The position numbers and the translations under genes are program-made. Shown here piece by piece: positions 24,218 to 32,848 of a stretch of DNA of 64,000 nt; position 1 is the first letter of the stretch, and each line of letters begins with the position of its first letter. Where the stretch lies: positions 124,001 through 188,000 of the forward strand of contig NZ_BBWQ01000020.1 in the NCBI RefSeq assembly GCF_001463885.1, in the 5' to 3' direction. The notes under the pieces are model-generated. The model was not told the DNA's origin and ran no database searches. It saw nothing but the letters and a program-made list of their open reading frames with translations. The DNA comes from Aureimonas altamirensis. GTDB taxonomy: Bacteria > Pseudomonadota > Alphaproteobacteria > Rhizobiales > Rhizobiaceae.

Positions 24218-25002
24218 AACGTTCTGCCGCCCGGTGCGACGGCTTTGGGGCGCAGCACATGGACATGCGCGGGGTCGTACAGGGCCGAGTCGCGGAAGGC
24301 CGATGCGCCCAGCGCCCTGCCCACCAGAACCAGCGCCGTGCGCGTCAATTTGGCGTCGCGGGCCAGACGACGCATCGTGGATACCGTGCCATGCAGGAAC
24401 ATCTCGTCCGGCCAGCCGACGCGATAGGCGATGATGGCGGGACAATCCGGACCGTAAGCCGCAAGCGGCGTCAGCACCCTTTCGATATGCGCAAGGTTGC
24501 GAACCGACAAATGGATGGCAAGCGTGGCGCCGCTGCGCGCCAGCGTTTCCAGTTCCTCGCCCTCCGGCATGGATGACGACTTCATGGCCGTGCGCGTGAG
24601 GATAATGCTCTGGCACAGTTCCGGTATGGTCAGTTCCAGCTTCAGGGCAGCGGCCGCCGCCGCGAAGGCCGGCACGCCCGGCGTCACGTCGTAGGGAATG
24701 CCGATCGCATCCAGCCGCCGCATCTGCTCGGCCGTCGCGCCATAGATGGATGGATCGCCGGAATGCACGCGCGCCACGTCAAAGCCCTTTGTATGGGCAT
24801 CGGCGATTTCGGCAATAATGTCGTCGAGCGTCATTGCCGCCGTATCCAGCACGCGCGCGCCCTCGGGCGCGGCGCGGACGATGTCCTCGGGCACCAGCGA
24901 CCCTGCGTAAAGGCAGACCGGGCAGGACTGGATCAGCCGCAGGCCACGCACGGTGATGAGATCCGGCGCGCCCGGCCCGGCCCCGATGAAATGAACCGTC
25001 AT
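24214..25002 (-). CDS. cobM: Precorrin-4 C11-methyltransferase
   Basis: A 262-residue SAM-dependent tetrapyrrole methyltransferase. It has the family glycine-rich start HFIGAGPGAPDLITVRG (about 4-20), the VARVHSGDPSIYGATAEQ motif (about 75-92) and TRTAMKSSSMPEGE, which is typical of C11 methyltransferases. The start ATG 25002 has AGGGAG just upstream and overlaps the stop of the cbiG-cobJ fusion (ATGA). It is the last gene of the minus-strand run cbiX-cobL-cobI-cobJ-cobM. Confidence 0.94.
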   Translation of the reverse strand: MTVHFIGAGPGAPDLITVRGLRLIQSCPVCLYAGSLVPEDIVRAAPEGARVLDTAAMTLDDIIAEIADAHTKGFDVARVHSGDPSIYGATAEQMRRLDAIGIPYDVTPGVPAFAAAAAALKLELTIPELCQSIILTRTAMKSSSMPEGEELETLARSGATLAIHLSVRNLAHIERVLTPLAAYGPDCPAIIAYRVGWPDEMFLHGTVSTMRRLARDAKLTRTALVLVGRALGASAFRDSALYDPAHVHVLRPKAVAPGGRTF

Positions 25003-26822
25003 GCGCGCTCCCTGGTGGCATTGGCCGTCAACGCGCTGCCCGCCTTGCCGGCATAGCCGCGCGGCGTATAGGCGTGCTCGCGCCCGTCGCCCGTGCGCAT
25101 GCGCCGCGTCTGCGAAGAGCCGACGATGACGACGGTCAGCATGTCGACGTCGTCCACCCGCAGGTCCGCCAGCGATACGATACGGACCGTTTCGCCCGGC
25201 CGGCCGAGATTTGTGGCCAGCACGACCGGCGTTTGCGCCGGGCGATGCTCCAGCAGGATGGCGCGTGCGTCGGCGAGCTGGCTGCGCCGCCGCCGCGAAA
25301 CCGGATTGTAGAAGGCGATCACGAAGTCGCCCTCCGCCGCTGCCCGCACTCGCCGCTCGATATCGGGCCAGGGTGTCAGCAGATCGGACAGCGATATGGT
25401 GCAGAAGTCGTGGCCGAGCGGCGCACCGGCCCGCGCCGCGGCCGCCTGCAGGGCCGAAATGCCGGGGCATACCACCACCTCCACCCGGCGGGCGGCGTCG
25501 GGCAGCTCGCCCGTGTCGATCAGCTCATAGGCCAGGGTCGCCATGGCGTAGATGCCGGCATCGCCGGAACAGACCAGAGCCACCGTGCGGCCTTCCGCCG
25601 CCAGAAGCAGGGCGTGGCGCACGCGGTCCTCTTCGGCGCCCAGCGGAAAATCGTGCCGGCGGCCCGTGCCTGGAATATCGGCCACAAGGTCGAGATATAG
25701 TCCGTAACCGACGCGGTCATCGGCCGCCTCGATGGCCGCACGCGCCTCGGGCGAGCGCCACTCCGGCGCCCCCGGCCCGATCCCCACAAGCGTCAGGCGC
25801 CCCCGCGCCCGGCCGATGGATGGTGCCGAAAGCGGCCTCGGTGCGCGCGCGATGGCGGCGGTGACCCGCCGGGACTTCACCTTCGGCAGGATCAGCGCCG
25901 CGTCCGGCCCGCCAGCGGCAAGCGCGGCGCCTTCGGCGACGCCATGGCAGCCCACTTCGGCGTAGACGATGTCGGATGGCGTGGCCAGCCGGGGCGTTTC
26001 GGCCTCCAGCGTGGCGGCATCGAAGACACGCAGCGGCACCTGGAAATGCGCCGCCACCGCGTTCAACGACGCTTCGTCGGCCTTGACGTCGAGGGTCGCC
26101 ACCATGGCAAGGCAGAGCGGGCTGACCCCGGCTTGCCGCAGGGCCTCTTCGGCAAGGGCGATGGCCTCGTCCGCCGGTGCGCCGCGCTCCGCACCCATTC
26201 CGAGCACGAGCCGCTGCGGGCGGTACAGAAGTTCGCCCGGATGGGGCGCACGCCCGGCATCATCTTCCGACAGGGTCACCGCGGCATCGTCGGCGCGCGG
26301 CACCGGAAGATCGGTCAGCCAGTCGGCCTCGGCCGTGATACGTGCGGAAGCGCCGGCCAGCAAGGCGGCCATTGCCGGCTTCGCATCCTGCGGATTTTCC
26401 AGGCGCCATCCGCACGGCGGCGCGTCGAGCGCCACGCCGAAGCGCGTATCGCCGGCCGTGGTGACGGCCGCATGACCGTGAAGGGCCCCGGCCAGACGGC
26501 GCGCCATGTCGTTTGCGCCGCGATGGCCGCCCAGAAGCGGCACGATGCTGCGTCCGTCCTCGGATATCGCCAGAACCGCCGGCTCCGAACGCTTGTCGCT
26601 CAAGGAAGGGGCAAGGATGCGGATGACTGCCCCCGCCGCCATGACGGCAAGGATGGGGCAGCCCTCCAGGAAGAGCCCGCGCAGATGCCCGGCCAGCGCG
26701 GTGTAATGCACGTCCGCACCGGCGATACCTTCCGGTGCGTGAATCTCTGCCGCCAGTTCGGCCTGGATATGCCGCGCCGTCTCCATGGCCGGGGCATGAA
26801 GGATGACGATGGCGGGCCTCAT
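24999..26822 (-). CDS. cobJ: CbiG-CobJ fusion: CbiG domains plus precorrin-3B C17-methyltransferase
   Basis: A 607-residue fusion. Residues about 1-200 are CbiG N-terminal and middle domains (VMAAGAVIRILAP, LLGGHRGANDMARRLAG at 96-112); about 203-330 are the CbiG C-terminal/CobE-like domain (LVLGMGAERGAP); 341-607 are the CobJ/CbiH methyltransferase (LTLVGIGPGAPEWRSPEA, GDAGIYAMATLAYE, FVIAFYNPVSRRR). CobJ methylates C17 and contracts the ring; CbiG opens the lactone and releases acetaldehyde in the cobalt-early pathway. CobG, which prepares the substrate of CobJ in the oxygen-dependent route, is absent nearby. It is coupled by ATGA overlaps to cobI (before) and cobM (after). Confidence 0.92.
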   Translation of the reverse strand: MRPAIVILHAPAMETARHIQAELAAEIHAPEGIAGADVHYTALAGHLRGLFLEGCPILAVMAAGAVIRILAPSLSDKRSEPAVLAISEDGRSIVPLLGGHRGANDMARRLAGALHGHAAVTTAGDTRFGVALDAPPCGWRLENPQDAKPAMAALLAGASARITAEADWLTDLPVPRADDAAVTLSEDDAGRAPHPGELLYRPQRLVLGMGAERGAPADEAIALAEEALRQAGVSPLCLAMVATLDVKADEASLNAVAAHFQVPLRVFDAATLEAETPRLATPSDIVYAEVGCHGVAEGAALAAGGPDAALILPKVKSRRVTAAIARAPRPLSAPSIGRARGRLTLVGIGPGAPEWRSPEARAAIEAADDRVGYGLYLDLVADIPGTGRRHDFPLGAEEDRVRHALLLAAEGRTVALVCSGDAGIYAMATLAYELIDTGELPDAARRVEVVVCPGISALQAAAARAGAPLGHDFCTISLSDLLTPWPDIERRVRAAAEGDFVIAFYNPVSRRRRSQLADARAILLEHRPAQTPVVLATNLGRPGETVRIVSLADLRVDDVDMLTVVIVGSSQTRRMRTGDGREHAYTPRGYAGKAGSALTANATRERA

Positions 26823-27514
26823 GCGGCATCCCCCCGGTGGCCCACGATCATCGAGAAATAGGGCGCCGTCTCCGGCGCATCGCGCAAGGGCATGATCGTT
26901 TCCTGCAGGGTAGAGACATGCGCCAGATAGCAGCAGCCGTCCGCAAGGCCGGTACGATCCAGCAGCGCGCGGATACGCGCCAGATGCCGGCCCAGCTTGA
27001 TGATGCAGAAGGCATCCGCCACGTCCAGCCGCGCGGCGATCTGCGCATCGGGCAGCGGGGCGGGTATGACGGCGAAGGTCTCGTTGCGGCGGGCCAGCGG
27101 TGTGCGCATGGCAGCCGCGGCCGCCATGGGCGATGAGATGCCGGGCACGATGTCGACGCGGAACCGCCCTGCCAGCCGCTCGAAGAGGTAGAGGAACGAG
27201 CCGTAGAAGAACGGGTCGCCCTCGCACAGAAGCGCGACGTCCTCGCCGCCTTGCAGGCGTGCGGCGATGGCGTCCGCCGCGTCGTCGTAGGCCGCCTGCC
27301 CTGGCGCGCTGTCGATACGCATGCACAGGCCGAAGCCGATCTCGGCAAGCCCGGGCCGCAGGTAAGGCGCAGCGATGGCGCGGGCCATGCTGTGCCCGCT
27401 GTCCGGCACGGGATAGGCGATTGCCGGCACGTTGGACAGAATGCGCACCGCCTTGAGGGTCAGAAGCTCGGGGTCGCCAGGCCCGAGGCCGATGCCGTAA
27501 AGCGTGCCGCTCAT
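26819..27514 (-). CDS. cobI: Precorrin-2 C20-methyltransferase
   Basis: A 231-residue tetrapyrrole methyltransferase that adds the C20 methyl to precorrin-2 (or cobalt-factor II). Motifs: GIGLGPGDPELLTLKAVRIL at the N-terminus, ALLCEGDPFFYGSFLYL around residues 95-111 and the mid-region VPGISSPMAAAAA. Start ATG 27514 overlaps the cobL stop, and its stop overlaps the next start, both as ATGA. It sits between cobL and the cbiG-cobJ fusion. Sequence cannot settle whether the in vivo substrate carries cobalt; that depends on CbiX. Confidence 0.94.
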   Translation of the reverse strand: MSGTLYGIGLGPGDPELLTLKAVRILSNVPAIAYPVPDSGHSMARAIAAPYLRPGLAEIGFGLCMRIDSAPGQAAYDDAADAIAARLQGGEDVALLCEGDPFFYGSFLYLFERLAGRFRVDIVPGISSPMAAAAAMRTPLARRNETFAVIPAPLPDAQIAARLDVADAFCIIKLGRHLARIRALLDRTGLADGCCYLAHVSTLQETIMPLRDAPETAPYFSMIVGHRGDAA

Positions 27515-28713
27515 GCCCGCTCCGCCCCCTTGCGCAGATGCCAGTGGGTCACCGGCATCTGCGGCCGCCACCCCGTGAGGGTGCCGACCGGCGCGGCGAC
27601 GCTGACGGCAAGGCGTGTGAGGTTGCCGCCGTAACGGGCATGGAACGCCAGCAGAAGCGCCTCGGACTCCAGCGTCACCGCATGGGCCACGAGATTGCCC
27701 TGGTGCGGCAGGGCGTCGAAGGCACGCGCAAAGGTGGGTTCGGACAGGCCTCCGCCGATGAAGACGCTGTCCGGTGCGGCAAACCCGTCCAGTGCGTCCG
27801 GCGCCAGCCCGTCCACGATTTCGACCGGCCCATGCGCCAGCCGACGGACATTCTCCGCCAGCAGCGCACGCCTGTCGGCGCGTGGCTCCAGCGCGATGGC
27901 GCGGCCACCCAGCCTTGCCCATTCCACTGCGATGGAGCCGCAGCCGGAGCCGATATCCCACAGGCAGGCGCCCGGACGCGGCTCCAGCGCGGCAAGCGCA
28001 AGCGTGCGCATGGGCCGCTTGGTCATCTTGCCATCATGCGCGAAGGCCTCATCGGCCAGCCCGAAGGCGCCATGCGCCGGCCGGCCGACGCAATCGACGG
28101 CGATGACGTTCAATGCAGCGCCCGGGGGCAACGAAAACGCCTCCGCCGTTGCGGACCGCGCCTGTTCACGCGCGCCGCCCAGATGCTCCAGTACGGTCAT
28201 GTGGCTGGCGCCGAACCCTTCGCGCACCAGCAGCGAAGCGACTTCGCCCGGCGTGGTGCCGTCGGCGGACAGGATCAGCAGCCGGCGGCCCGCACCGAAG
28301 GATGCGGCCAGCGTGGACACCGGGCGCCCATGCGCCGACAGGCAGGCGACATCCTCCAGCGCCCAGCCAAGCCGCGCCGCCGCCAGCGAAAAGGAGGACG
28401 GCGACGGCAGCACCAGCATGGCATCGGCCGGCAGGAAGCGGCGCAGCCAGGCCACAGGGCCGAACCAGGACGGGTCACCCGATGCCAGCACGACGGTCGG
28501 CTGCCCGGCCAGTGCCTCGATGGTGGCGCGCGATGCATCGAAGGGCGAGGACCAGCGATGGCGTTGTGCGGTGGCGGCGACCCCGTCCAGCATGGCCAGA
28601 TGCCGCGCCCCGCCCACCACGTGCCGCGCGGCATCGATGGCGGCGCGCTGCTCCGGGGCAAGGCACGTCAACCCGCCGTCGCCGATCCCGACGACCGTCA
28701 GCCAGGCGGGCAC
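27511..28713 (-). CDS. cobL: Precorrin-6Y C5,15-methyltransferase (decarboxylating)
   Basis: A 400-residue bifunctional enzyme: an N-terminal CbiE-like tetrapyrrole methyltransferase domain (about 1-205, VVGIGDGGLTCL and VLASGDPSWFG) and a C-terminal CbiT-like Rossmann methyltransferase domain (about 225-400) with the SAM loop DIGSGCGS at 253-260. It methylates C5 and C15 and decarboxylates the acetate at C12. The GTG start at 28713 lies four bases after the cbiX stop, so it is translated from the same message. An ATGA overlap leads into cobI. Confidence 0.94.
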   Translation of the reverse strand: MPAWLTVVGIGDGGLTCLAPEQRAAIDAARHVVGGARHLAMLDGVAATAQRHRWSSPFDASRATIEALAGQPTVVLASGDPSWFGPVAWLRRFLPADAMLVLPSPSSFSLAAARLGWALEDVACLSAHGRPVSTLAASFGAGRRLLILSADGTTPGEVASLLVREGFGASHMTVLEHLGGAREQARSATAEAFSLPPGAALNVIAVDCVGRPAHGAFGLADEAFAHDGKMTKRPMRTLALAALEPRPGACLWDIGSGCGSIAVEWARLGGRAIALEPRADRRALLAENVRRLAHGPVEIVDGLAPDALDGFAAPDSVFIGGGLSEPTFARAFDALPHQGNLVAHAVTLESEALLLAFHARYGGNLTRLAVSVAAPVGTLTGWRPQMPVTHWHLRKGAERA

Positions 28714-28717
28714 GCTC

Positions 28718-29809
28718 TCAGCCGTCCTTTTTCATGGAGCGCGGGCCGAGTGGATGTTCGGCATGCGGATAGGGATGGTGCGTATGACCGCCGCCGCCAT
28801 GATGATGGTGGCCATGGCCGTGGCCGTGGCCGTTATTGTGGTGATGATCGTGGCCATGGTCGTGGTCGTGGCTATGGCCGTGGTGATGATCGTGGCCGTG
28901 ATCGTGGCCGTGGTGATGCGTGTGCGCGGCATCGCCGTCGGTGCCGACGCCCTCCACGTGATGGTGATGGCTTTCCTGCGGCAGCCCCACCTCGGCCTCG
29001 AAGCCAAGCACCTGCTCGCGGTATTTGCACATCTGGCAGTTCATGTTGTTGGTGCCGACCATCACCTCGTCCAGCCGGTCGACGAAGGTTTCCACCACGA
29101 GATCGTGCGCGCCGAGATAGGGCGCCTTGATGAACTCGATATCGCCATGCCGCGATGCCACGGCGTCGGTCTGGTCGTAGATGCGCCGCACCAGGATGCC
29201 GGTGAACAGGAAGTAGGGAAACACGACGATGCGCCGGTAGCCGAGCCGGGTCGCATGTTCCAGCGCCGGCCCGACCAGCGGGAAGGTGACGCCCGAATAG
29301 GCCGTTTCGCCCCATCCGAAGCCGAGGCCCTCCCACAGCAGCCGCATGACCTTGGCGACATTGGAATTGGCATCGGGGTCCGAGGCGCCGCGCCCCACCA
29401 CCACCAGCATCGTATCGTGGAGGGGCGTGCCGTCCTGCCAGCCGCCGGCCCGCAGCGCCTGCCGGATGCGGTCGCCCGCGGCGCGCACCATCTTCGGGTC
29501 GATGCCGAGTTCGCGCCCATAGCGGATGTCCACGCCGTTGGCGCTAGCATAGGTGTTCAGAACCGAGGGAATGTCGTTCTTGGCGTGGCCGGCGGCGAAC
29601 AGCATGCCCGGCAGCGCCAGGATCGTGCTTGCACCGCCTTCGCGCAGCCTGTCGAGACCGTCGCGGATGATGGGCCGTGCGAATTCAAGGTAGCCGTAAT
29701 CCACCGTCCAGTCGGGCAGGCGGTGCGTCATCTTGTGCGCCAGCGCCTTGAATTCGTCGACCGCGCCTTGGTCGCGGCTGCCATGGCCGCACAGCATCAG
29801 GGCGTTCAT
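28718..29809 (-). CDS. cbiX: Sirohydrochlorin cobaltochelatase CbiX, long form with His-rich tail
   Basis: A 363-residue class II chelatase that inserts cobalt into sirohydrochlorin, the early step of the cobalt-first pathway. Two tandem chelatase halves (about 1-125 and 130-250) are followed by MNCQMC at 256-261, which fits the MXCXXC Fe-S site described for CbiX-L, and a tail (281-352) with 34 His in 72 residues, probably a cobalt store. The active-site His of the first half is in MLCGHGSRD (His9). ATG 29809 is fixed by AAGGAGGTG just upstream; a longer frame to 29965 is not supported. It heads the cbiX-cobL-cobI-cobJ-cobM unit. Confidence 0.92.
   Translation of the reverse strand: MNALMLCGHGSRDQGAVDEFKALAHKMTHRLPDWTVDYGYLEFARPIIRDGLDRLREGGASTILALPGMLFAAGHAKNDIPSVLNTYASANGVDIRYGRELGIDPKMVRAAGDRIRQALRAGGWQDGTPLHDTMLVVVGRGASDPDANSNVAKVMRLLWEGLGFGWGETAYSGVTFPLVGPALEHATRLGYRRIVVFPYFLFTGILVRRIYDQTDAVASRHGDIEFIKAPYLGAHDLVVETFVDRLDEVMVGTNNMNCQMCKYREQVLGFEAEVGLPQESHHHHVEGVGTDGDAAHTHHHGHDHGHDHHHGHSHDHDHGHDHHHNNGHGHGHGHHHHGGGGHTHHPYPHAEHPLGPRSMKKDG
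28754..28969 (-). repeat. Imperfect His/Gly/Asp codon repeat encoding the CbiX tail
   Basis: The tail of cbiX is built from imperfect repeats of His-x and Gly-His codon pairs, so the DNA shows a 6-bp periodicity of cat/cac alternating with ggc or gac on the minus strand. Low-complexity coding DNA of this kind can vary in length between strains by slippage. On the opposite strand it reads as a Val/Met/Ala-rich open frame that is not a gene. Confidence 0.8.
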
Positions 29810-29971
29810 GCGCCACCTCCTTCGGCTCCGTCCTGGCCCCCGGATTGGGTCGGCCGCCACGGAATATCTCTCAGCCTCCTGGTAGAGGCACCGTATGCAC
29901 GCCTGCATAGAAGCTTTCCGGCAGTCATGAAAGGCTCTAAACGCAAGCGAGCCACAGGAAGCCACTGCCCG

Positions 29972-30718
29972 ATGTCGCCCGATACGATCGTCATTCTCAT
30001 TGTCGCCGCAGCGTTTTTTGCCGGCTTCGTCGATGCCATCGCTGGCGGCGGCGGCCTGATCACCATTCCGGCGCTTCTGCTTGGCGGCTTCGATCCGCTA
30101 TCCGCTCTCGGCACCAACAAGTTGCAGAGCCTGTTCGGCTCCGGTTCGGCAACCATCGCCTATGCGCGTCGCGGGCTGGTGGACGTGAGGACGCTGCTTC
30201 CGGCAGCGGCCCTGTCCTTTGCCGGCGCATGTGCAGGCGCGTTGGCGGCCATGCTGCTGCCGCCCGATCTTCTGGGCGGTATCCTGCCCTTTCTGCTGAT
30301 CGCCATCGCGGTCTATTTCGCGGTCAAGCCCAACCTGTCCGACGTCGATCGGGAGCAGCGGATCTCGCCCGTCTTCTTCGCCTGCTTCTTCGTGCCGCTG
30401 ATCGGCGCCTATGACGGGTTGTTCGGGCCGGGCACCGGCTCCTTCTTCATGATCGCCTTCGTGGCGCTTGCCGGCTACGGCGTCCTCAAGGCGACGGCCC
30501 ACACCAAGCTGCTCAACTTCGCGTCCAATCTCGGCGGCTTCGCCATCTTCGCCTTTTCCGGGTCCATCCACTGGAAGCTCGGCCTGGCCATGGGCATCGC
30601 GCAGTTCTGCGGCGCGCGCCTGGGCGCCGCCTCCGCCGTCCGCTTCGGCGCGAAGCTGATTCGCCCGCTGCTTGTCGCGGTCTGCACGATACTCGCCCTC
30701 AAGCTTATCCTGGGTTGA
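29972..30718 (+). CDS. TSUP (TauE/SafE) family membrane transporter
   Basis: A 248-residue membrane protein with about seven to eight helices and the two-fold TSUP repeat: [21 protein letters not shown] (about 14-34) and the second half [20 protein letters not shown] (about 134-153), each with the conserved glycine-rich loop. TSUP proteins move small anions such as sulfite or sulfonates, but the substrate is unproven for most. Here it lies between cbiX and cobQ, and its stop meets cobQ, so a role linked to cobalt or cobalamin is possible by context only. The ATG at 29972 starts the family region. Confidence 0.85.
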   Translation: MSPDTIVILIVAAAFFAGFVDAIAGGGGLITIPALLLGGFDPLSALGTNKLQSLFGSGSATIAYARRGLVDVRTLLPAAALSFAGACAGALAAMLLPPDLLGGILPFLLIAIAVYFAVKPNLSDVDREQRISPVFFACFFVPLIGAYDGLFGPGTGSFFMIAFVALAGYGVLKATAHTKLLNFASNLGGFAIFAFSGSIHWKLGLAMGIAQFCGARLGAASAVRFGAKLIRPLLVAVCTILALKLILG

Positions 30719-30723
30719 CGGAG

Positions 30724-32190
30724 ATGGCCGCACGCAGCCTCATGTTCCAGGGTACGGGGTCGGACGTCGGAAAAAGCGTCCTCGTGGCCGGGCTGTGCCG
30801 CCTGTTTGCCCGTGGCGGAATGAGCGTGCGCCCTTTCAAGGCGCAGAACATGTCCAACAATGCCGCCGTGGCGCGTTGCCACGATGGCGGCTACGGCGAG
30901 ATCGGCCGTGCGCAATGGCTGCAGGCCCTGGCGGCCGGCGCGGAACCCGTCACCGACATGAACCCCGTCTTGTTGAAGCCGATGTCCGACACGGGCGCCG
31001 ACATCGTCGTGCAGGGCAGAAGCCGGGGCACCGCATCGGCCCTCGGTTACCAGCGCCTCAAGGCAAGCCTGCTCGACGCCGTCCTGGACAGTCATGCGCG
31101 GCTGGCGGCGGACTGCGATCTTGTGCTTGTCGAAGGGGCCGGCAGCGCATCCGAGGTCAATCTCCGGTCCGGCGACATCGCCAATATGGGCTTTGCACGC
31201 GCCGCCGATGTGCCGGTTGTGCTGATCGGGGATATCGACCGGGGCGGCGTCATCGCATCGCTTGTCGGCACGCATTGCGTATTGCCGCCGCAGGACCGGG
31301 CCATGATCGCCGGCACCATCGTCAACAAGTTCCGCGGCGATCCGGCCCTGTTTGCCGAAGGGCTGGCAACCATCGAAAGACATACCGGGTGGCCGTCGCT
31401 GGGGCTCGTTCCCTGGCTCACCACCGTCGGACGCCTGCCCCCTGAGGATTCCGTGGCGCTGGAGCGTCCGCGCCCCGGCGGCGGGGCCCGCCGCGTGCGC
31501 ATCGCCGTGCCGCAGCCGGGGCGCATCGCCAATTTCGACGACCTCGACCCGCTGGCCGCGACACCGGGTGTCGAGGTCAGCTTCGTGCGCCCGGGCGAGG
31601 CGATCCCCCGGTGCGACTGCATCCTTTTGCCCGGCACGCGGGCCACCATCGCCGACCTGGCGGCCTTCCGCCGCCATGGCTGGGACACCGATATCGCGCG
31701 CCACCATGCAGCCGGCGGCATGGTCGTCGGCATTTGCGGCGGCTTCCAGATGCTCGGCCGCCGCATCGACGATCCCGAGGGGGTGGAAGGGCCGGCAGGC
31801 GGTGTCGACGGCCTTGGCCTCCTTGCCGTGGATACGGTGATGGAGCCGCGAAAGACGGTGCGCCCGGCCCGCCTGCGCGCGACGACGGGGGAAGAGCTGT
31901 CCGGCTACGAGATCCATCTCGGCCGCACCGAGGGCCCAGGCCGCAGCCGTCCCTTCGCCGTCGATGCCCATGGGCCGGAGGGCGCCGTCAGCGCCGACGG
32001 GCGCGTTATCGGCACGTATCTGCATGGCGTCTTCGGCAATGACGCCTGGCGCAGCCGCTTCCTGTCGGATCTCGGCCTTGCCGGCCCGCCGCTGGCCTAC
32101 ATGGCCGAAGTCGAGACGGCCCTCGACGCCGTCGCCGACGCGCTGGAGGCGGCGCTGGACGTGCCATCGCTGCTGCGGCTTGCGCGCTGA
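30724..32190 (+). CDS. cobQ: Cobyric acid synthase
   Basis: A 488-residue glutamine- and ATP-dependent amidase that amidates the b, d, e and g side chains of adenosylcobyrinate diamide to give adenosylcobyric acid. The N-terminal half has the P-loop [10 protein letters not shown] (9-18) and [10 protein letters not shown]; the C-terminal half is a class I amidotransferase with nucleophile Cys338 in [11 protein letters not shown] and a late [11 protein letters not shown]is motif. ATG 30724 matches the usual family start; a TTG at 30715 overlapping the TSUP stop is an alternative. It is co-directional with the TSUP gene. Confidence 0.94.
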   Translation: MAARSLMFQGTGSDVGKSVLVAGLCRLFARGGMSVRPFKAQNMSNNAAVARCHDGGYGEIGRAQWLQALAAGAEPVTDMNPVLLKPMSDTGADIVVQGRSRGTASALGYQRLKASLLDAVLDSHARLAADCDLVLVEGAGSASEVNLRSGDIANMGFARAADVPVVLIGDIDRGGVIASLVGTHCVLPPQDRAMIAGTIVNKFRGDPALFAEGLATIERHTGWPSLGLVPWLTTVGRLPPEDSVALERPRPGGGARRVRIAVPQPGRIANFDDLDPLAATPGVEVSFVRPGEAIPRCDCILLPGTRATIADLAAFRRHGWDTDIARHHAAGGMVVGICGGFQMLGRRIDDPEGVEGPAGGVDGLGLLAVDTVMEPRKTVRPARLRATTGEELSGYEIHLGRTEGPGRSRPFAVDAHGPEGAVSADGRVIGTYLHGVFGNDAWRSRFLSDLGLAGPPLAYMAEVETALDAVADALEAALDVPSLLRLAR

Positions 32191-32277
32191 CATGTTTTGT
32201 CACGCAATGGCATCTTCCGCCCGGCCGCGTCCTGGGCCAGATTGACTGGAACGTTTCCAGGCAAGGGCCCCACGCCG

Positions 32278-32817
32278 ATGCACTCGACCATGATGGATAC
32301 GCCGGCCCGTTACGGCATTGTCTCCCGCCTGTTTCACTGGGTGATGGTGGTGCTGCTGGCCTGGCAGTTCGCCAGCGCGCTGCTGCGCGTCTTCGCCGAA
32401 GACACCGCGATAGAAGGCTTCTTCTGGTCGACCCACTATGCCGTCGGCTTCACCCTGTTTCTGCTGGTGATCCTGCGTGGCCTGTGGGGGCTGGCCAATC
32501 TGTCGCGGCGGCCGGGACATGCGGCGATTCGCTTTGGCCGGCTGGCGACGCTCGGCCATCTGGTCATGTATCTTCTGATGATCGTGATCCCGTTCCTCGC
32601 CATTCTCCGCGCCTATGGCAGCGGCAGGGGGTTCGCCCCCTACGGGTTCGAGATATTCGCCGCCACGGGCGAGCGGATCCCCGCTCTGATCGCGCCAGCC
32701 AGCGCCGTGCACGGCCTGTTCGGATGGGTGCTGCTGGCGCTGATCGTCGGGCATATCGCCATGGTGGCCATGCACGAGGCGGTCTGGAAGGACAGGATCG
32801 CCGCGCGCATGGCCTGA
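32278..32817 (+). CDS. Cytochrome b561-family membrane protein
   Basis: A 179-residue protein with four predicted helices and the conserved His residues of the bacterial b561 (cybB-like) family: SRLFHWVMVVLLAWQF in helix one, STHYAVGFTLFL in helix two, and HGLFGWVLLALIVGHIAMVAMHE at the end. These bind two hemes and pass electrons between quinol and a partner in the inner membrane. It lies between cobQ and an SDR gene inside the cob block; a link to corrin chemistry is not evident. ATG 32278 is chosen over 32197, whose extra residues look non-coding. Confidence 0.82.
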   Translation: MHSTMMDTPARYGIVSRLFHWVMVVLLAWQFASALLRVFAEDTAIEGFFWSTHYAVGFTLFLLVILRGLWGLANLSRRPGHAAIRFGRLATLGHLVMYLLMIVIPFLAILRAYGSGRGFAPYGFEIFAATGERIPALIAPASAVHGLFGWVLLALIVGHIAMVAMHEAVWKDRIAARMA

Positions 32818-32848
32818 CAGGCGACGAAGGCCTGCGGCAAAGCCCGGT

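Noticed and set aside
25003-26818. Very long upstream extensions of cobM and of the cbiG-cobJ gene on the minus strand
   Set aside because: Family similarity begins at the ATGs used (25002 and 26822), each overlapping the previous stop by 4 bp; the extensions overlap the neighbouring gene in another frame.
27695-29971. Long plus-strand open frame (over 750 codons) opposite cobI/cobL/cbiX, rich in Val, Met and Ala around 28.8 kb
   Set aside because: It is the antisense shadow of cobL and the His-rich cbiX tail. Only the last 248 codons (29972-30718), which encode the TSUP protein, show family similarity and a plausible start.
29938-29971. Sequence GCGAGCCACAGGAAGCCACTGCC upstream of the TSUP gene, reminiscent of a B12 box in pieces (GCGAGCCACAGG, then GCCACTGCC)
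   Set aside because: It needs several insertions to match the B12 box and none of the upstream riboswitch elements (GGGAA, CCCCGC-ACTGT) are present in the 160 bp available.
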